Of a stretch of DNA of 64,000 bases, positions 1 to 12,326 are shown piece by piece. The notes beneath the pieces are model-generated. The model was not told where the DNA came from, did not search any database, and was given only the letters and a program-made list of their open reading frames with translations. The first letter of the stretch is position 1. Each line of letters starts with the position of its first letter. The DNA lies in assembly GCF_022965805.1 (NCBI RefSeq), contig NC_133101.1, positions 18,447,054 through 18,511,053 on the forward strand, in the 5' to 3' direction. Both the position numbers and the translations under genes were made by a program. This DNA is from Primulina eburnea (taxonomy: Eukaryota > Streptophyta > Magnoliopsida > Lamiales > Gesneriaceae).

Positions 1-527
1 ATGTATCGATGTATGCATAAAATGATGTGTGTTAACAAAACATTTAATTTATACATCGATATCTCAATCTCAATGTCATGTATGCCACGTAATAAACAAA
101 TAGGGCACATAGACACGTAATCTCATTCCAATCAATCAAATCAATCCGACATATATCATATAATACAGATACCTGTCGTATGTTACCCGGTCGCAACATA
201 CCTCAATTCTTCGTTTCCTCTTGATGTAGCCTGAAGATATGGATATTACACTTTATCTACATCAATAACATAATCATTCCAATCAATAACATATTCTAAA
301 ATCATTAATATGAGTTTCAAATATCATTTGAAACTTCAATAATTCATATCAAATCAAAATCATATCATAATTCAATTCCGACTTCGAATATAAGTTTCTT
401 GTCGGTTATTCTACTACATATCAGAAATTCAACTTCAAATACATGCTATTCCAGCACTATGATATTTAGAGCTGCTGGAACTAGAAGAAAATTACCTCAG
501 TCAGAAGCCCTCGACGCGACGATCACA

Positions 528-537
528 AATATATAAT
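528..537 (-). promoter_or_regulatory. TATA-like box of D LTR
   Basis: The minus strand reads TTATATATT about 130 bp downstream (in LTR direction) of the GC cassette. This is a plausible U3 promoter position. It is supported only by motif and by the same order of parts in C. Confidence 0.3.
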
Positions 538-664
538 TTGTTTCGCGTTTAGACAACGTCTCGAAGTCGATTCGGACAAAGGAATTTCGAATTCTTTCGA
601 AGTCTCTCGAATTCTAGGATAAACATTGACGGAAGAAGGAAAGAAAGAATTTATTCTTCTCCCA

Positions 665-846
665 CCGCCTCTCGCGCTCGGGCGGTAGAATTCTCGCGCC
701 CGAGCGCGAGACATTCTGTCCCCGAGAATTATTTACGCCGCGCTCGGGCGGTAAAAAGTTACCGCTCGGGCGCGGAACATTCTGCCCGAACACTAACTTT
801 TCCCAACTCGGCGCTCGGGCGGTCATTTTCTACCGCCCGGGCGCCA
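665..846 (-). repeat. GC-rich dyad-repeat cassette in D LTR
   Basis: Three copies of a near-inverted repeat: an arm GCGCTCGGGCGGT, a spacer of about 6-8 bp, then an arm close to ACCGCTCGGGCGC (around 672-708, 739-775 and 808-844). The arms pair with one or two mismatches or G-U pairs. This is the GC-richest DNA in an otherwise AT-rich LTR and has a clear counterpart in C's LTR. Confidence 0.75.
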
Positions 847-1046
847 CACATTCTGTACAGATATACACTTTTGTACTATATTGGCGTCCGGCTTCTCCAA
901 TCGAGCTCTTACAACGTCAAATCATATACAATACTCATTTCTCAATTCATAGTCATAATATACATCGAATGTATAATCACATATCAAATTCATTAATTAT
1001 CGATAATCACACAGGATTTACGATAATACGATACACGGTCCTTACA

Positions 1047-4000
1047 ATTCTTCTGTGATCTCTAGCACTATTTTAATTTCAAGCAGAGTAGCTATGACAT
1101 TGATTGATACAGGTGCTACTCATTCTTTTATGTCCGAACTATTTTTGAGATCTTTGGGTTTAGTTCCTTCTGTTCTTCCCCTCCAGTTTAATGTTGTATT
1201 ACCTTCTGGGGATGTGTGGTGCCCGGAGTCTATTGTGTATGCGTCTTCTGTTCAAATTAATGAGCGAGTGGTTTTTGCCGATTTGATTGTTATTCCGATA
1301 GTTGCGTTTGATATTATACTTGGCATGGATTGGCTATCGACTTATTGTGCAGTGATTGATTGTGTTGCTAAGACGGTGAAATTTATAGATGATGGGAATA
1401 AGGAAGGTATGATCGCCAGTGCAGGTACTTCGCTGGTCTTTCCTTTTATTTCATGTCTTGAGGCTAAGAAGTTGTTGTTTAGAGGTTGTGATGGGTTTTT
1501 GGCTTCGATTGTTGATATGAATAAAATTGTGAAGTTGAATATTGATGATATTGATATTGTGAGAGAGTTTCCTGATGTATTTGAGGATGATGTGCCGGGT
1601 TTACCGCCGGACAGAGATGTAGAATTTGTGATTGATTTAGTTCCGGGTACGGTTCCTATTTCCAAGGCTCCGTACAGAATGGCCCCTTTAGAGATGAAAG
1701 AGTTAAAAACGCAGTTGCAAGATCTATTGGATAAAGGTTTTATACGGCCGAGTTCTTCGCCTTGGGGAGCTCCGGTTCTTTTTGTTAAAAAGAAAGACGG
1801 GTCTTTGCGGCTGTGTATTGATTATAGAGAAATTAACAAAGTGACGATTAAGAATAAATATCCGTTGCCACGGATAGATGATCTTTTTGATCAACTAGAA
1901 GGGGCTACAGTGTTCTCGAAAATTGATCTGCGATCTGGCTATTATCAATTGAAAGTTAGGTAGTCTGATATCCCTAAGACGGCGTTTCGGACCAGGTATG
2001 GTCATTATGAATTTCTTGTGATGTCATTCGGTTTGACTAATGCTCCTTCAGTCTTCATGGATCTTATGAACCAAGTGTTCAAGCCGTATTTGGATAGTTT
2101 TGTCATTGTTTTCATCAATGATATATTGATCTATTCCAAAACCAGAGAGCTTCATGTAGAGCACCTCAGAGTTGTTCTTCAGTTGTTGAGAGATAAAAGG
2201 TTGTATGCTAAGTTGAAGAAATGTGAGTTCTGGTTGGAACAGATTTCTTTCTTAGGCCATGTTGTCTCAAAGGATGGTATAGCTGTTGATCCAGTGAAAA
2301 TCGAGGCGATACAGAAGTGGCCTATTCCTACAACTGTATTAGAGGTACGCAGTTTTCTTGGTTTGGCGGGTTATTATCATCGTTTTATTTCGGATTTTTC
2401 AAAGATTGCCCTGCCATTGACCAATCTGACGAGGAAGACTGTGAAGTTTGAGTGGTCCAATGAATGCCAAAGTGGATTTCAGGAATTGAAGGATAGATCG
2501 ATGACAACTCCAGTACTTGTATTGCCCAGTGGTACAGAGGACTTTGTTGTTTATACCGATGCGTCAAAGAAGGGCCTCGGTGCAGTACTGATGCAACGTA
2601 GAAAGGTTATAGCCTATGCTTCTCGCCAGTTGAAAGACTACAAGAAGAATTATACTACGCATGATTTGGAACTGGCAGCTGTGGTATTCGCCTTAAAAAT
2701 CTGGAGACACTATTTATATGGCGAAAAATGTGAAATTTTTACGGACCACAAAAGTTTAAAGTATTTGTTTTTCCAGAAAGAACTTAATATGCGACAGAGA
2801 CTGTGGTTAGAGCTGGTCAAAGATTATGATGTGACGATTAGTTATCACCCTAGGAAAGCGAATGTTTTAGCGGATGCTTTGAGCGGTAAGTCAAGTTCTT
2901 GCCTGAGTTTTATGATTGGAAAGCCGTTGTTGCTAGACTTGCAGCGAGAGGAGATAGCTTTAGTAGTCCTAGGAACCATTGCTCGCTTTTCAGCGTTGGT
3001 CATTCGGGCTACTTTGACGGACAGGATCCGTAGAGAGCAGGCTGATGATGTTCAGTTGATAGAGATGAGAGCCAGAGCAGAGGAGAGAGGTAATTCAGAG
3101 TTTGGGATGAATGGAGATGGTATAATGACCTTCAGAGGTCGTATTTACGTTCCTATTGGTGATGATATTCGGCGAGACATTTTGATATAGGCTCATTCTG
3201 CACCATACTCGATACATCCGGGTGGTACCAAGATGTATCAGGATCTTCGTAGACTTTATTGGTGGCCAGGTATGAAGAAGGATATTGCCATGTTTATTTC
3301 TCAGTGCCTAACTTGTCAGCAGGTAAAGATCGAGCACCAGAAACCTGCTAGGACATTGCAGTCATTGCCGATTCTTGAATGGAAATGGGAGCACATTACG
3401 ATGGATTTTGTGGTTGGTCTTCCTAGAACGCAGAAAGGTTATGATTCTATTTGGGTTATCGTTGATCGATTGACCAAGTCAGCGCATTTTCTCCCAGTCA
3501 AGATGACGTATTCCATGAGCCAGTATGCCGAAGAGTATATAGTAGAGATTGTTAGACTTCATGGTATTCATGTGTCAATTGTGTCTGATCGTGACCCTAG
3601 ATTTACCTCAGAATTTTGGAAGAGTTTACACAGAGCTATGGGTACACGATTAGCATTCAGTACATCATATCATCCCCAAAGTGACGGTCAATCAGAGAGA
3701 GTTATTCAGATTTTAGAAGATATGCTCAGAGCTTGTACTATAGATTTTCCAGGTAGCTGGGATTCTAAATTGCCTCTTGTTGAGTTCACGTACAATAATA
3801 GCTACCAGGCGACGATTGGCATGGCACCGTATGAAGCACTTTCTGGCAGAAAGTGTAGATCTCCCTTATATTGGGATGAGATTGGTGAGAGAAAGATGTT
3901 GGGTCCAGAGTTTGTCCAACAGACAGCTGACATTGTTGTCGTTATTCGAGAGAGAATGAAGATAGCGCAGTCGAGACAGAAGAGTTATGCTGATGTGAGG

Positions 4001-4444
4001 CGAAGGCCGTTGCAGTTTGAGGTTGGCGACCATGTGTTCTTGAAGATTGCACCTCTTAAGGGTGTGATACGGTTTGGCAAGAAAGGAAAGTTAAGTCCGA
4101 GATTTATTGGTCCATTTGAGATCTTGGACAGAGTTGATGATCGAGCTTACAGGTTAGCCTTACCGCCAGATCTTGACAGAGTTCATAATTTTTTTCATAT
4201 TTCCATGCTCAGGAAGTATATTGCGAATCCTTCCCATGTTCTTCGTCATGAGCCATTGGATTTGACTCCGAATTTAACGTATCAAGAGATTCCAGTTCAG
4301 ATTCTGGATCACAAAGTTAAAGTATTAAGAAACAAAGAGATCGGCATTGTTAAAGTCCTTTGGAGGAATCAATTGATTGAAGAAGCCACGTGGGAACCAG
4401 AGGATAAGATGAAAGGAAAATATCCTGAGTTGTTTGCGCAGTGA
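1047..4444 (+). pseudogene. pol: Element A Ty3/Gypsy pol (protease-RT-RNaseH-integrase-chromodomain-like), broken
   Basis: One continuous reading frame interrupted by two TAG codons (1961-1963 and 3188-3190) and lacking its gag side, which lies beyond the D insertion. Order of domains: aspartic protease with intact D-T-G ([10 protein letters not shown], Asp codon 1106-1108); reverse transcriptase with [19 protein letters not shown]; active-site box FIND instead of F/Y-x-D-D (2111-2122), a catalytic Asp-to-Asn change; RNase H ([24 protein letters not shown]); integrase HHCC zinc finger (CLTCQQVK) and D,D,E core ([20 protein letters not shown]); C-terminal chromodomain-like segment ending near KVLWRNQLIEEATWEPE. 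The gene order PR-RT-RH-INT plus chromodomain places it with plant chromoviruses. The stops and the RT mutation make it non-functional. Confidence 0.92.
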
Positions 4445-4471
4445 CGTCAATTTCAAGGACGAAATTCCTCT

Positions 4472-4483
4472 AAGGAGGGGAGA
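4472..4483 (+). other. Polypurine tract of element A
   Basis: AAGGAGGGGAGA directly precedes the 3' LTR (one base before TGTAATATCC). It follows the block AATTTCAAGGACGAAATTC, which is conserved just after pol in several elements of this window. Confidence 0.8.
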
Positions 4484-4997
4484 TTGTAATATCCAAGCTT
4501 GGTGAACGGTACGGTCTAAGATTTTGTTTGATTATGGACTACTTGGTCAAGTTTAAGTATATGTTGGATGTTAAGAATGTCGATTTATGATTTATAGCAT
4601 GGTTGGTTATAGATGTTGTGTAGTGTTATTGTAGCGGCATTACGATTAAATTCATAATAAATTGTATATTGATCCAAATGAGGTAAGGCCACTTGGGTTA
4701 GAAAGATAAGACATAAGGCTATAACTTTCTAATTTTGAGTTTTGTTCAAATCATTGTGGAAGGTAAGCCAAAAGTGCCCCGAAGTGTGCCGTGTGTCGTG
4801 TGTTTCGTTGTTCCTCCAGTGACACATGTTGGGAGATTTAGCATAACTTTTTACTCAAGACTCCAAATGATCTGCAATTTGGATATGTTCCAGGAAAGAC
4901 ATAGAGCTACAACTTTGTAGTTTACCATTTTTCCAAATTATGAAGGGAAGAGGCGTTTCGGAAGCGATCTTTAACGTGGTTGTGCGCAGAGTGGCGG

Positions 4998-5110
4998 AGC
5001 GCACCCGCGCTCCAAATGATGAGCGCACCCGCGGTCTACTGTTTCAGATTTTTGGATGATTTGACGAAGGTATAGCGCACCCGCGGTGCAAGGGCTAGCG
5101 CACCCGCGGT
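4998..5110 (+). repeat. GC-rich repeat cassette in A LTR
   Basis: Four copies of AGCGCACCCGCGGT or a one-base variant at 4998-5011, 5022-5035, 5073-5086 and 5097-5110, with AT-rich spacers. It lies 38 bp upstream of the TATA box. Confidence 0.8.
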
Positions 5111-5147
5111 CTGTGAACATTAAAGTCGTGTTTTTGGTGTTTTAAGG

Positions 5148-5156
5148 TATAAAATA
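5148..5156 (+). promoter_or_regulatory. TATA box of A LTR
   Basis: TATAAAATA, a strong plant TATA match, just downstream of the GC cassette. Transcription would start about 30 bp further, near 5180, defining the U3/R border. Its activity is inferred. Confidence 0.6.
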
Positions 5157-6279
5157 GGTGGAGGCTTCATTTGTCTCTCATTTTTCTTCATTCTTCTCGG
5201 GTTCTTCAGCTCAAGGGAGGCTAGGGTTCCTTTTTCTTTCATTTCCTTTCTTTGATTCAAGTTTTGTGTTGGGGTTTTGAAGTGAGAGCAAGGTCTTTTT
5301 GGGTTCAAGGAGCAAAGTTAAGCTTTTGGGTTTAGTTATTGTTGGATTTTGGTGTTGGGAAAATTATGGAGTTTGTGATTGTGTTGGTTTAATGGATTTA
5401 ATGGTTTGACTTTGTGATTATTGGGTAATTGATGGTACAAATCATGGTTTATTGTTGTAGGTCGTGCCAAGAGATTAGAAACCAAGGGTTGCAAGTGTAG
5501 TAAGTGGAATTTTATTCTTTGTGCTCACATGATAATATATGTATTGTGTTTCAATGGTTTTAATGTGTTATTCCCTTCCATTTGCTTCATGTTATGTATT
5601 GATACACCTTGTTGTATATTAGAGGCATTTAATGTCTCAACTATGTAAAAAGGGATTACAAGAGAAAAGAGTCTTCAAAGTGTTTGATGAAATGCCAAAG
5701 AGGGAGTTTAAATGATTTATGGATTGATAGATACATAGTCAGAGATTGCATGCAATTAGTTGATCAACGCCCATAGGCATATATCCCTCAGAGTTATCGA
5801 TTTATATCGATGGGATATAGGTACAGAGACAGAGATACTATAAAGATATCAATCCATCAGAGAAAAGAGAAATACAATCGTTATTGTTATTCAGACTATG
5901 ATATTCATGATTCAGAGTTGATGGTATTTAATGATTTCAAAGCCATGTTTTACAGAGTATGATATGTATATCTTGTTATGTAAGAGTTCCACTTGCTGAG
6001 TTTTATAAATCATTCCAGTTATTTATGTGATGCAGATAAGAGTGACGGACCAGGACGTTGATTGGAGCCGAGGTCATATGCATAGAAGATGGAAGGAAGA
6101 AGATATTTTGCTATACATGATCAAAATAATATTTTGTATTTTGGTGCAACACTTTATGAATCATGTATATACTTTTGATTGTACAATGAAATGTATTTTA
6201 AATCCTTCCTCCCTTCAAGCAAAATTTTTATTTAGAGTTCCGCTGTGATTTTTATTAATTAAGTCGAGAGGGTGTTACA

Positions 6280-6373
6280 GTGGTGGTGGTGGTGCACCCC
6301 TTTGGCTGATCCCAATGTGATTAACACTGTTCTCAGCTTGGTTCTCATGAACGGGTCTACGCCTAGGAGCCAT
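6280..6373 (-). pseudogene. gag: Element B gag, N-terminal stub
   Basis: ATG at 6373-6371 opens a frame beginning MAPRRRPVHENQ, the basic, proline-rich start typical of plant Gypsy Gag. After about 31 codons it runs directly into the end of element A's LTR at 6279. The rest of B (gag remainder, pol, 3' LTR) would lie on the far side of A, outside the window. Not functional as seen. Confidence 0.6.
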
Positions 6374-6646
6374 TAAATCTGAATGTTTTTCAAATTCCAA
6401 CGTAACCAACATGCATTTAAATCTAAGTTCTCTAATCATGATAAATTCTAACATAATTAGCAATTTAAGCATGAATAGCAGCAATACTCAAAAAAGCTAA
6501 TAAACATGTAGCATAATCATGATATTCATAACGTCAAGCAGGTAATAACATACTGAATCACATAAAGCAAGTAAAACTTACAACTTTGAGGCTTGACGAC
6601 TGATCTTCCCGGCGCTGACGGTGGCACAACCCTTTACAGAACCATT
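6374..6646 (-). other. Untranslated leader of element B
   Basis: AT-rich sequence between the primer binding site and the gag ATG. No coding signal. It is the usual position of the 5' leader/packaging region. Confidence 0.5.
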
Positions 6647-6658
6647 GCTCTTATACCA
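6647..6658 (-). other. Primer binding site of element B
   Basis: Minus strand TGGTATAAGAGC, one base different from the tRNA-iMet-complementary TGGTATCAGAGC, two bases after the LTR end. Confidence 0.75.
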
Positions 6659-7071
6659 ACTGAAACGACTGCCCATTTTATTGCTTTAAAAGTACTAATT
6701 TTTTTATTTTTTTTAATAAAATTTCGGCCACTTCACAAAAACACATGAAAATATTTTCATAAAATATTTTGCCCTCTTTAAATTAAAATCTCGATCAACT
6801 AGTATTCAAAAATTCGAATGCAATAGACGTAAAATAAAATCGCCGCATGTTTACCAAACCTAAAAAGCAATAAGTTTGAAAAGGTAATGCCCATACTAAA
6901 CCTCTCAAAAATCTCTCAAAAGCATAAATAAATAATCTTAAAAATCTTTAACTTAATCATAAAACATAATGCGGAACATAACGCGCTGGTCCTCGAGTTG
7001 TGTGCACCTTCAGTCCAGTAGTATCATCCGTCAAGAACCCCATCAATACCACCTGCATCCATCACACCTAC

Positions 7072-7087
7072 TGAGTCTAAAGACTCA
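7072..7087 (-). repeat. Conserved LTR hairpin (B copy)
   Basis: TGAGTCTAAAGACTCA: perfect 6-bp stem TGAGTC/GACTCA with a 4-base loop, in the U5-side part of the LTR. The same element occurs in the LTRs of G, H, I and J. Confidence 0.7.
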
Positions 7088-7411
7088 ACAAACCATAATC
7101 TTGATAAGGAATAATAAGTATAAAACCACATGCAACAGTGAAAATACTTTTAAGTAAAAATAACTTTTCATGCTATGCAATAAAATCTTGATCATTTTTC
7201 CTTATCATGACAAAAACGTTTTACTTGATCATAATCATTTTTCCTTTTCCTTTTCCTTCGTTGAATTCAGATCGTTTATTGTGACTTTCCTGATCATGAT
7301 CATGAGGGTCGATGGATCCATCTATAAAACCACAGTACTGGGCGGCGGGGGACACCAGCAACACTCTCACCGGTCAACTGGGCCCTGGCCTATCATTATC
7401 GAATAGAAATA

Positions 7412-7590
7412 CGATCGTCGAGGCTCCCTCTGGGCCTTTTCCCATAAATGGGCTCCCTCTGGGGCCTTTTCCCCTCACGACATTCCCATTCTTCCGTTAC
7501 CACTTTTTCGTTACCACTTTTCCGTTACATAAATTCGTAATGTTGAAAACACGATCGTCGGGCTCCCACTGGGACCATAACCCTCACGAC
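7412..7590. repeat. Imperfect tandem repeats in B LTR
   Basis: Three related segments share GGCTCCCTCTGGGCC or GGGCTCCCACTGGGACC, followed by a CCC(C)TCACGAC motif. They are spaced irregularly at about 30-110 bp. Confidence 0.5.
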
Positions 7591-9690
7591 GTCGCCAACA
7601 TTAACGAACTAGTCACAATAACATCACATCCTTCAACATTATCATATGCATCACTTAGAAAAATCATGAACAATATTTACGTTTTCTTTTTTTTTAAAAC
7701 CAAGCATGCAACGTATATTTTAAATGTCTTCTTTTATTCAATAAAAATCCCTTAGACATTTAAAATCACCAATAAATCATAATAAATTCATAAACATTTA
7801 AAAATATTCAATTTAAAAAAAACAGCATTTCGGGCACTGCCATGACCTTTACTAATTTCCCGGCGTAAAAAGACCGTTTTACCCCTGGACTCGACTTTTT
7901 AAGAACTCGACTTTTTTCTTGATTTCATGACTCTAAAATGTCCCAAATAAATATTTAAGCCTATATGAATTTTTCCGTAATTTTATTTTGCTTACAAATT
8001 AGACTTTTTCAATTTATCTTTTATTAGCTATTTTAACGGTGTTTAAATCCCGAAAAATACCAAACTTTAATATAAAATTCCTAAATTCTAAATTTAATCT
8101 TTTTATATTATTTTAGCCCTTATGGATCATGACTCGACCCCCGTGAGTCGTTTTCCAATTTTTCTTCGTTTTAGAACTCAATTTGGCACCTAAACTTCGA
8201 CCCCGAGCCATCTCTTAAATTTATCGAGTTACCCCCAAACCATATCAAACCGAAAGATGCCCCACATGCTAAAGTTACCTACTGGACACTAGGATCATCA
8301 ATACAACGCCCAAAAACCCCAAAACGAACCTGCCCAAGTGTTACCTATTCTGGCCGAGACTTGAGCAGTGCATGTATGCTTTGTGTGTGGTCGTTTGGTT
8401 GCTTCCCAAGCCCTAACACCCAAGCCCCAGCCAAGAACACTTGCATAGGACCCTAGAGAACTTCCCTAGCCCAGCCCTGACCCCTTGGACCGCGCCCAAG
8501 CCCTGCTCGAAGCCAGACCTGCGCGCGATCGCCCCTAGGTTTCTCTCGGGTGGAGTCCTTGCTGGTGTGGACTCCACCCCAGCCCTCCTAACTCAAGCCC
8601 TAGCGTGGCTAGGGCCCCTACTCCAACCCCTCACGGCCCTGGAACCAAGCCAAGACTCCCCAGCCCCTTTAAACCAATAAACCCGATCGCCCCTACCTAT
8701 GGCAGCCGAGTGCAACTTTTCTGTTTTCCTTGCTTCCTTTTATTTTTTCTACAATCACGGTGTGTGCCTATGGTTTAATTATTTTGTTGAGTCTTTACTT
8801 AACATAAAAAGCATCATGGCAGCCCCCTTAACCAAGCCTAAAACAGTTTATTTGAATCAAAACAGTCAAGAAAATCGAACACCATCGTGCGCTGAATTTT
8901 TCAAAAAAACTGAACAATAACTTGCATGATGCATAGCATACGGTAATTCAAAGTGTAATATGATATGATAGATGAGCAAAAGAGATTAACGTGTGCCTTT
9001 GCGTTATAAACGCTCAGATATACGATGACGACGAAGAACGGAACGCGACGGCTTGGCTAGAACTCCACAAGACTCCCCTGAAAGCACACGGCTGCTGCTG
9101 TTTTTTATTTCCAGAAAAAAGAGAGAGTGCCGTGTGTGTTGGTGAAGGTGTGGCCGATTATTTTTGTGTGCCAATGGCCTAGGGTTTGAGGCCATATACA
9201 AATTAAATACTAGATTAATACTAAGTAGGCTTTTAGGCCTATTAAGCCATAAATTAAAGCCCATTAGTTTAATCTAGAATTTAATAGGATTTTAGCAAAG
9301 TTTTCTTTTAAATAAAAATGTGAATTTAATAGCCGGGTTGCTAAAAAGCTCGTATTTTATTTGAAAAACCAATACCGATAAAAATTACGTTCCGGCGTAT
9401 AAAATCATCTTAAAACCCTATACTTTCAAAATTTACTTAAAAACATCGACCACCTTTCAAATAATTAAACATCCTTTATATTTTTAGCCCTCGGTCCCTG
9501 TTCCTTGATCGTCACTTGAATATTCTTAAAAATACCATTTATATGCATGACGACAATAAAAATATAAATTAGCATATAAACAAGTAAGTCACATAATTAA
9601 TTAGCAATTAACTCAATTAATTATCCCTTTTTCATAATTTCCTAGATTCGCATGCCGTTGGATTACGTAATCTTAAATTTGGACGTTACA

Positions 9691-10577
9691 CTGGCAAAAT
9701 GTCCCTGCTGTCTATAGATGTGGCAACTACCAAGCACTCCTTGACATTGCTCGGTAGGATGTCTCCCTCCACAAGTCCTACAATACTCCCTTGTATAACT
9801 CTGGCTTTGACTGGTCTGTCGTGAGCCACTCGAACTAGAAGAACTGCTTCTAAATTTCTTGAACTGCTTCCCTCGAGCCTTCAAGAAATCCTTCTTTCCA
9901 CCACTGCTGCTGCCACTCTCAAATCTGGGAGGGGGTTGCTGTGGTCTCGGTACTGGGGCAACATACGAAGCTCCTCTCTGTCTAATCACGCGGACTTCTG
10001 CTCCCTCTGCTCTGTTCACGGCATCAAAAAAGTTATTTGGTCGTCCGGTGTTCACCAATGTAAATATCTCAGGATTCAGGCCATTGATAAATTGATCAGC
10101 AACCGCTTCTTCATTTTCAGCCACATGTGGAGCAAATCTCAGCAATGAATAGAATTTGGACACATACTCCTCAATGTTCAACTGTCCTTGTCTCGGATTG
10201 ACAAATTCTACACCTTTGTCCTTTTGGTACGAGACTGGAAAGAATCTTTGATAAAATTAAGTTCTAAATACTTTCCAAGTGATCACTGTACCTCGATGCT
10301 CAAAGACCCTCTTCGTCGTGATCCACCAGTTCTTGGCAACATCATGTAACTGGTGCCCAATCAGTTTCACTCTCCTCTCATCGGTGTAGTCCAAAGAGTC
10401 AAACAACATCTCTATGTCGTCTAACCAACTCTCACAATCCACTGAAGTCTCAGTGCCCCTCAGAGTCGGCAGATGAAAAGACTGAAATCTCTTTAATAGT
10501 GTCTCCATCGGAGTTGCTGTGACATCCATCGGAGGATTTGAAGTACTGCCCTGTTCCGGTATTCTTCGGGGAGGCAT
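9691..10577 (-). pseudogene. gag: Element C Ty3/Gypsy gag, one in-frame stop, 3' end cut by B
   Basis: ATG at 10577 opens with MPPRRIPEQGSTSNPP, the Gypsy Gag start. The capsid part contains WLDDIEMLFDSLDYTDERRV and NIEEYVSKFYSLLRF, matching the Retrotrans_gag domain. A single in-frame TAA at 10259-10257 splits the frame; the same frame continues to a Ser-rich linker and a zinc knuckle that has decayed: CRTCGGRHPTEQC is followed by CHIYRQQGHF where C-x2-C-x4-H is expected, so one Cys is Tyr. Coding ends at 9691, where element B's LTR starts. C's protease and pol are not in the window. Gag would form the particle and bind the RNA; this copy cannot. Confidence 0.85.
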
Positions 10578-10818
10578 ATCTGATTATCAAAAAGATTAGT
10601 AACCCCAAACCACAATTCTGTTTCAGTTCTCCTCCGATCATCTTACTGCTGATTCAAAATCGGTGCTGATTCATACTCAATAATACGCATTACCATATCA
10701 AATCAGATAAATCAAGTAACATGTATTAAAGCAGTAAGACATGCTAGCAATCAAAAGCAGGAAAGAAAACTCAATCTACCCCACTCATTAGCTTCTATCT
10801 CAGTCTAAAGGATCTATC
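10578..10818 (-). other. Untranslated leader of element C
   Basis: Sequence between PBS and gag ATG with no coding signal. Confidence 0.5.
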
Positions 10819-10830
10819 GCTTTGATACCA
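10819..10830 (-). other. Primer binding site of element C
   Basis: Minus strand TGGTATCAAAGC, one mismatch to the tRNA-iMet complement, five bases after the LTR end CCCCACA. Confidence 0.75.
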
Positions 10831-12266
10831 CCTGTTGTGGGGATCCGAACGCTAATTCAATTCTTAATCGTCATTAAGATCAATTTACTAATCAAGTAAT
10901 TTGGGTCATAAAATTTTTTTTCTTTAAACGCGGAACGTAGTGAAATAAAACTAATATACAGATCAATATAAAAGTATAAATCTGGTACAACATACAATCA
11001 TTTAAAACTAAGGTTTAACAACTAAATGTCAAGTGTCAAAACCCTATATACATCAAAGTCCGTAGTCTCCACTCTATCACGATCTCTCCTCATATCCTCA
11101 TCCCTGATCCTGTTCCACCTGTTGTCATGTACACATACAAACAAGACAACAGCCGGATAACTCCGGTGAGAAATAAATCCCAGTATAAATCAATAAAACA
11201 TGTAGTCATATTAAAACATATAAAAGCATGAACAGATATCAATACATGTAACATAATCTAAAGACATGAATCAATATAAAACTGTAATTTAACTGGTGAC
11301 TCGTCATCTCAGACTCAACTCAATTTCTAATCTAGGGATCCCGGTTTCTGAATGTGGGCACATTTATCGAATCTCAGCGATAGGAATGAATTAACTCCCA
11401 AGCGACATCGATATAGTACACGCATCCAGTGTCCTGGCGAATCAGCCAAAGACTTGGCGCATCATCCAATACCTATTCTGACAATGTGCAATGGGCCAGT
11501 GACGACTCAGTCAAAGTCTGGCACCTATGTCAGTGACTCTCGCTCAATAACACTCTGCTATGTCCTCTACTATACTATAAATCAATAGACTCATCATACT
11601 CGATTTCAAACCTCAATGCAATAAAATAACGTATATGATTTTAGGGAAACTAGAGTCCAATGTGACTCAAGTTAATCTCCCGGTTAACATTGACTTATAC
11701 CTTTCGTTCTTAGTCTCGGTCTGAATAACCGAAAGTTCTGAATTCAAGACTGTCTCTGTAAATCTGAAACGACATATCGAGAATCATAATATCAATATTT
11801 CATTCTCCATTCAACACTGAATCTGATTAATCTGAATTTAATTCAAATCAACGGCATAACGGCACAATCCCGATATCCCCGTCAATACAGTATCATCAGA
11901 TATCAATTACAACTCATAACCCATATCCGATACAATTTGTAATCAGTCCATATTCCAAATCTATTCAATTCCAAATCAATATAATCAGAAAATCATAACA
12001 ATTCTAGAATCAATCCGTTTTCTGATCTGACTTCGATTCTACGGTGTCTAATATATCAAGAACACCATATATCAATCAAATCATAATTCTTGTAATATCA
12101 CAATTTCAAATGATAACAGAACTCGATAAAACTTACGTCCAGTTGTAGCCGTCGACTAGAGGAGTACGGTACTGTGTTTGGATTCAAAATCGGATAGACG
12201 GAATTGCCAAAATCACCAATTTAGTGTATTCCTCGGCTGAACATCTGAAGAAGACTAAAAGGATTT

Positions 12267-12276
12267 CATATATATA
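12267..12276 (-). promoter_or_regulatory. TATA-like run of C LTR
   Basis: Alternating ATATATAT about 50 bp downstream (LTR orientation) of the GC cassette, the expected core-promoter position. Motif evidence only. Confidence 0.35.
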
Positions 12277-12326
12277 TCAAGTTGCATGCCAAGGAAAACG
12301 TGGCTCATTTTCACACAATTCAAGTG

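Larger units (their letters stand above)
1..1046 (-). repeat. LTR of Gypsy-type element D (partial, cut by window start)
   Basis: Read on the minus strand this begins at 1046 with TGTAAGGACCGTG, a typical plant Gypsy LTR start (TG...), and runs leftward out of the window. It abuts plus-strand protease coding sequence of element A at 1047, so D appears to have inserted into A's gag-pol. It contains a GC-rich repeat cassette (665-846) and then, in LTR orientation, a TATA-like box, an organisation also seen in element C. No ORF of note. Solo LTR or full element cannot be decided because the other end is outside the window. Confidence 0.7.
4485..6279 (+). repeat. 3' LTR of element A
   Basis: 1795 bp, starts TGTAATATCC right after the PPT and ends GGGTGTTACA (TG...CA). 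The next bases (6280 on) are minus-strand gag codons of element B, so A is inserted in B. The flanking GTGGT at 6280-6284 is the predicted TSD; its partner is outside the window. It holds a GC-rich direct-repeat cassette, a TATA box and a long untranslated part with no convincing ORF. Its U3 resembles that of solo LTR K, so A and K are related families. Confidence 0.88.
6661..9690 (-). repeat. 5' LTR of element B (long, about 3.0 kb)
   Basis: On the minus strand it starts TGTAACGTCC (9690) and ends CGTTTCA (6661), followed by the PBS. It interrupts element C's gag exactly at 9690/9691. The long LTR recalls Tekay/Del-type chromoviruses. It contains three imperfect repeats of a GATCGTCGRGGCTCCC-type unit (7412-7590) and the conserved hairpin TGAGTCTAAAGACTCA (7072-7087). 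Several short ORFs (for example 8441-8680) are low-complexity and have no family signature; I treat them as chance. Confidence 0.82.

Noticed and set aside
7170..7755. Plus-strand ORFs of 78 and 147 codons
   Set aside because: Antisense to the B LTR and built largely from its GGCTCCCTCTGGGCC repeats; no family match recognised.
8441..9264. Three to four small ORFs within the B LTR (for example 8441-8680, 8699-8920, 9004-9264)
   Set aside because: No recognisable motif; they lie inside a bounded LTR and overlap each other on both strands.
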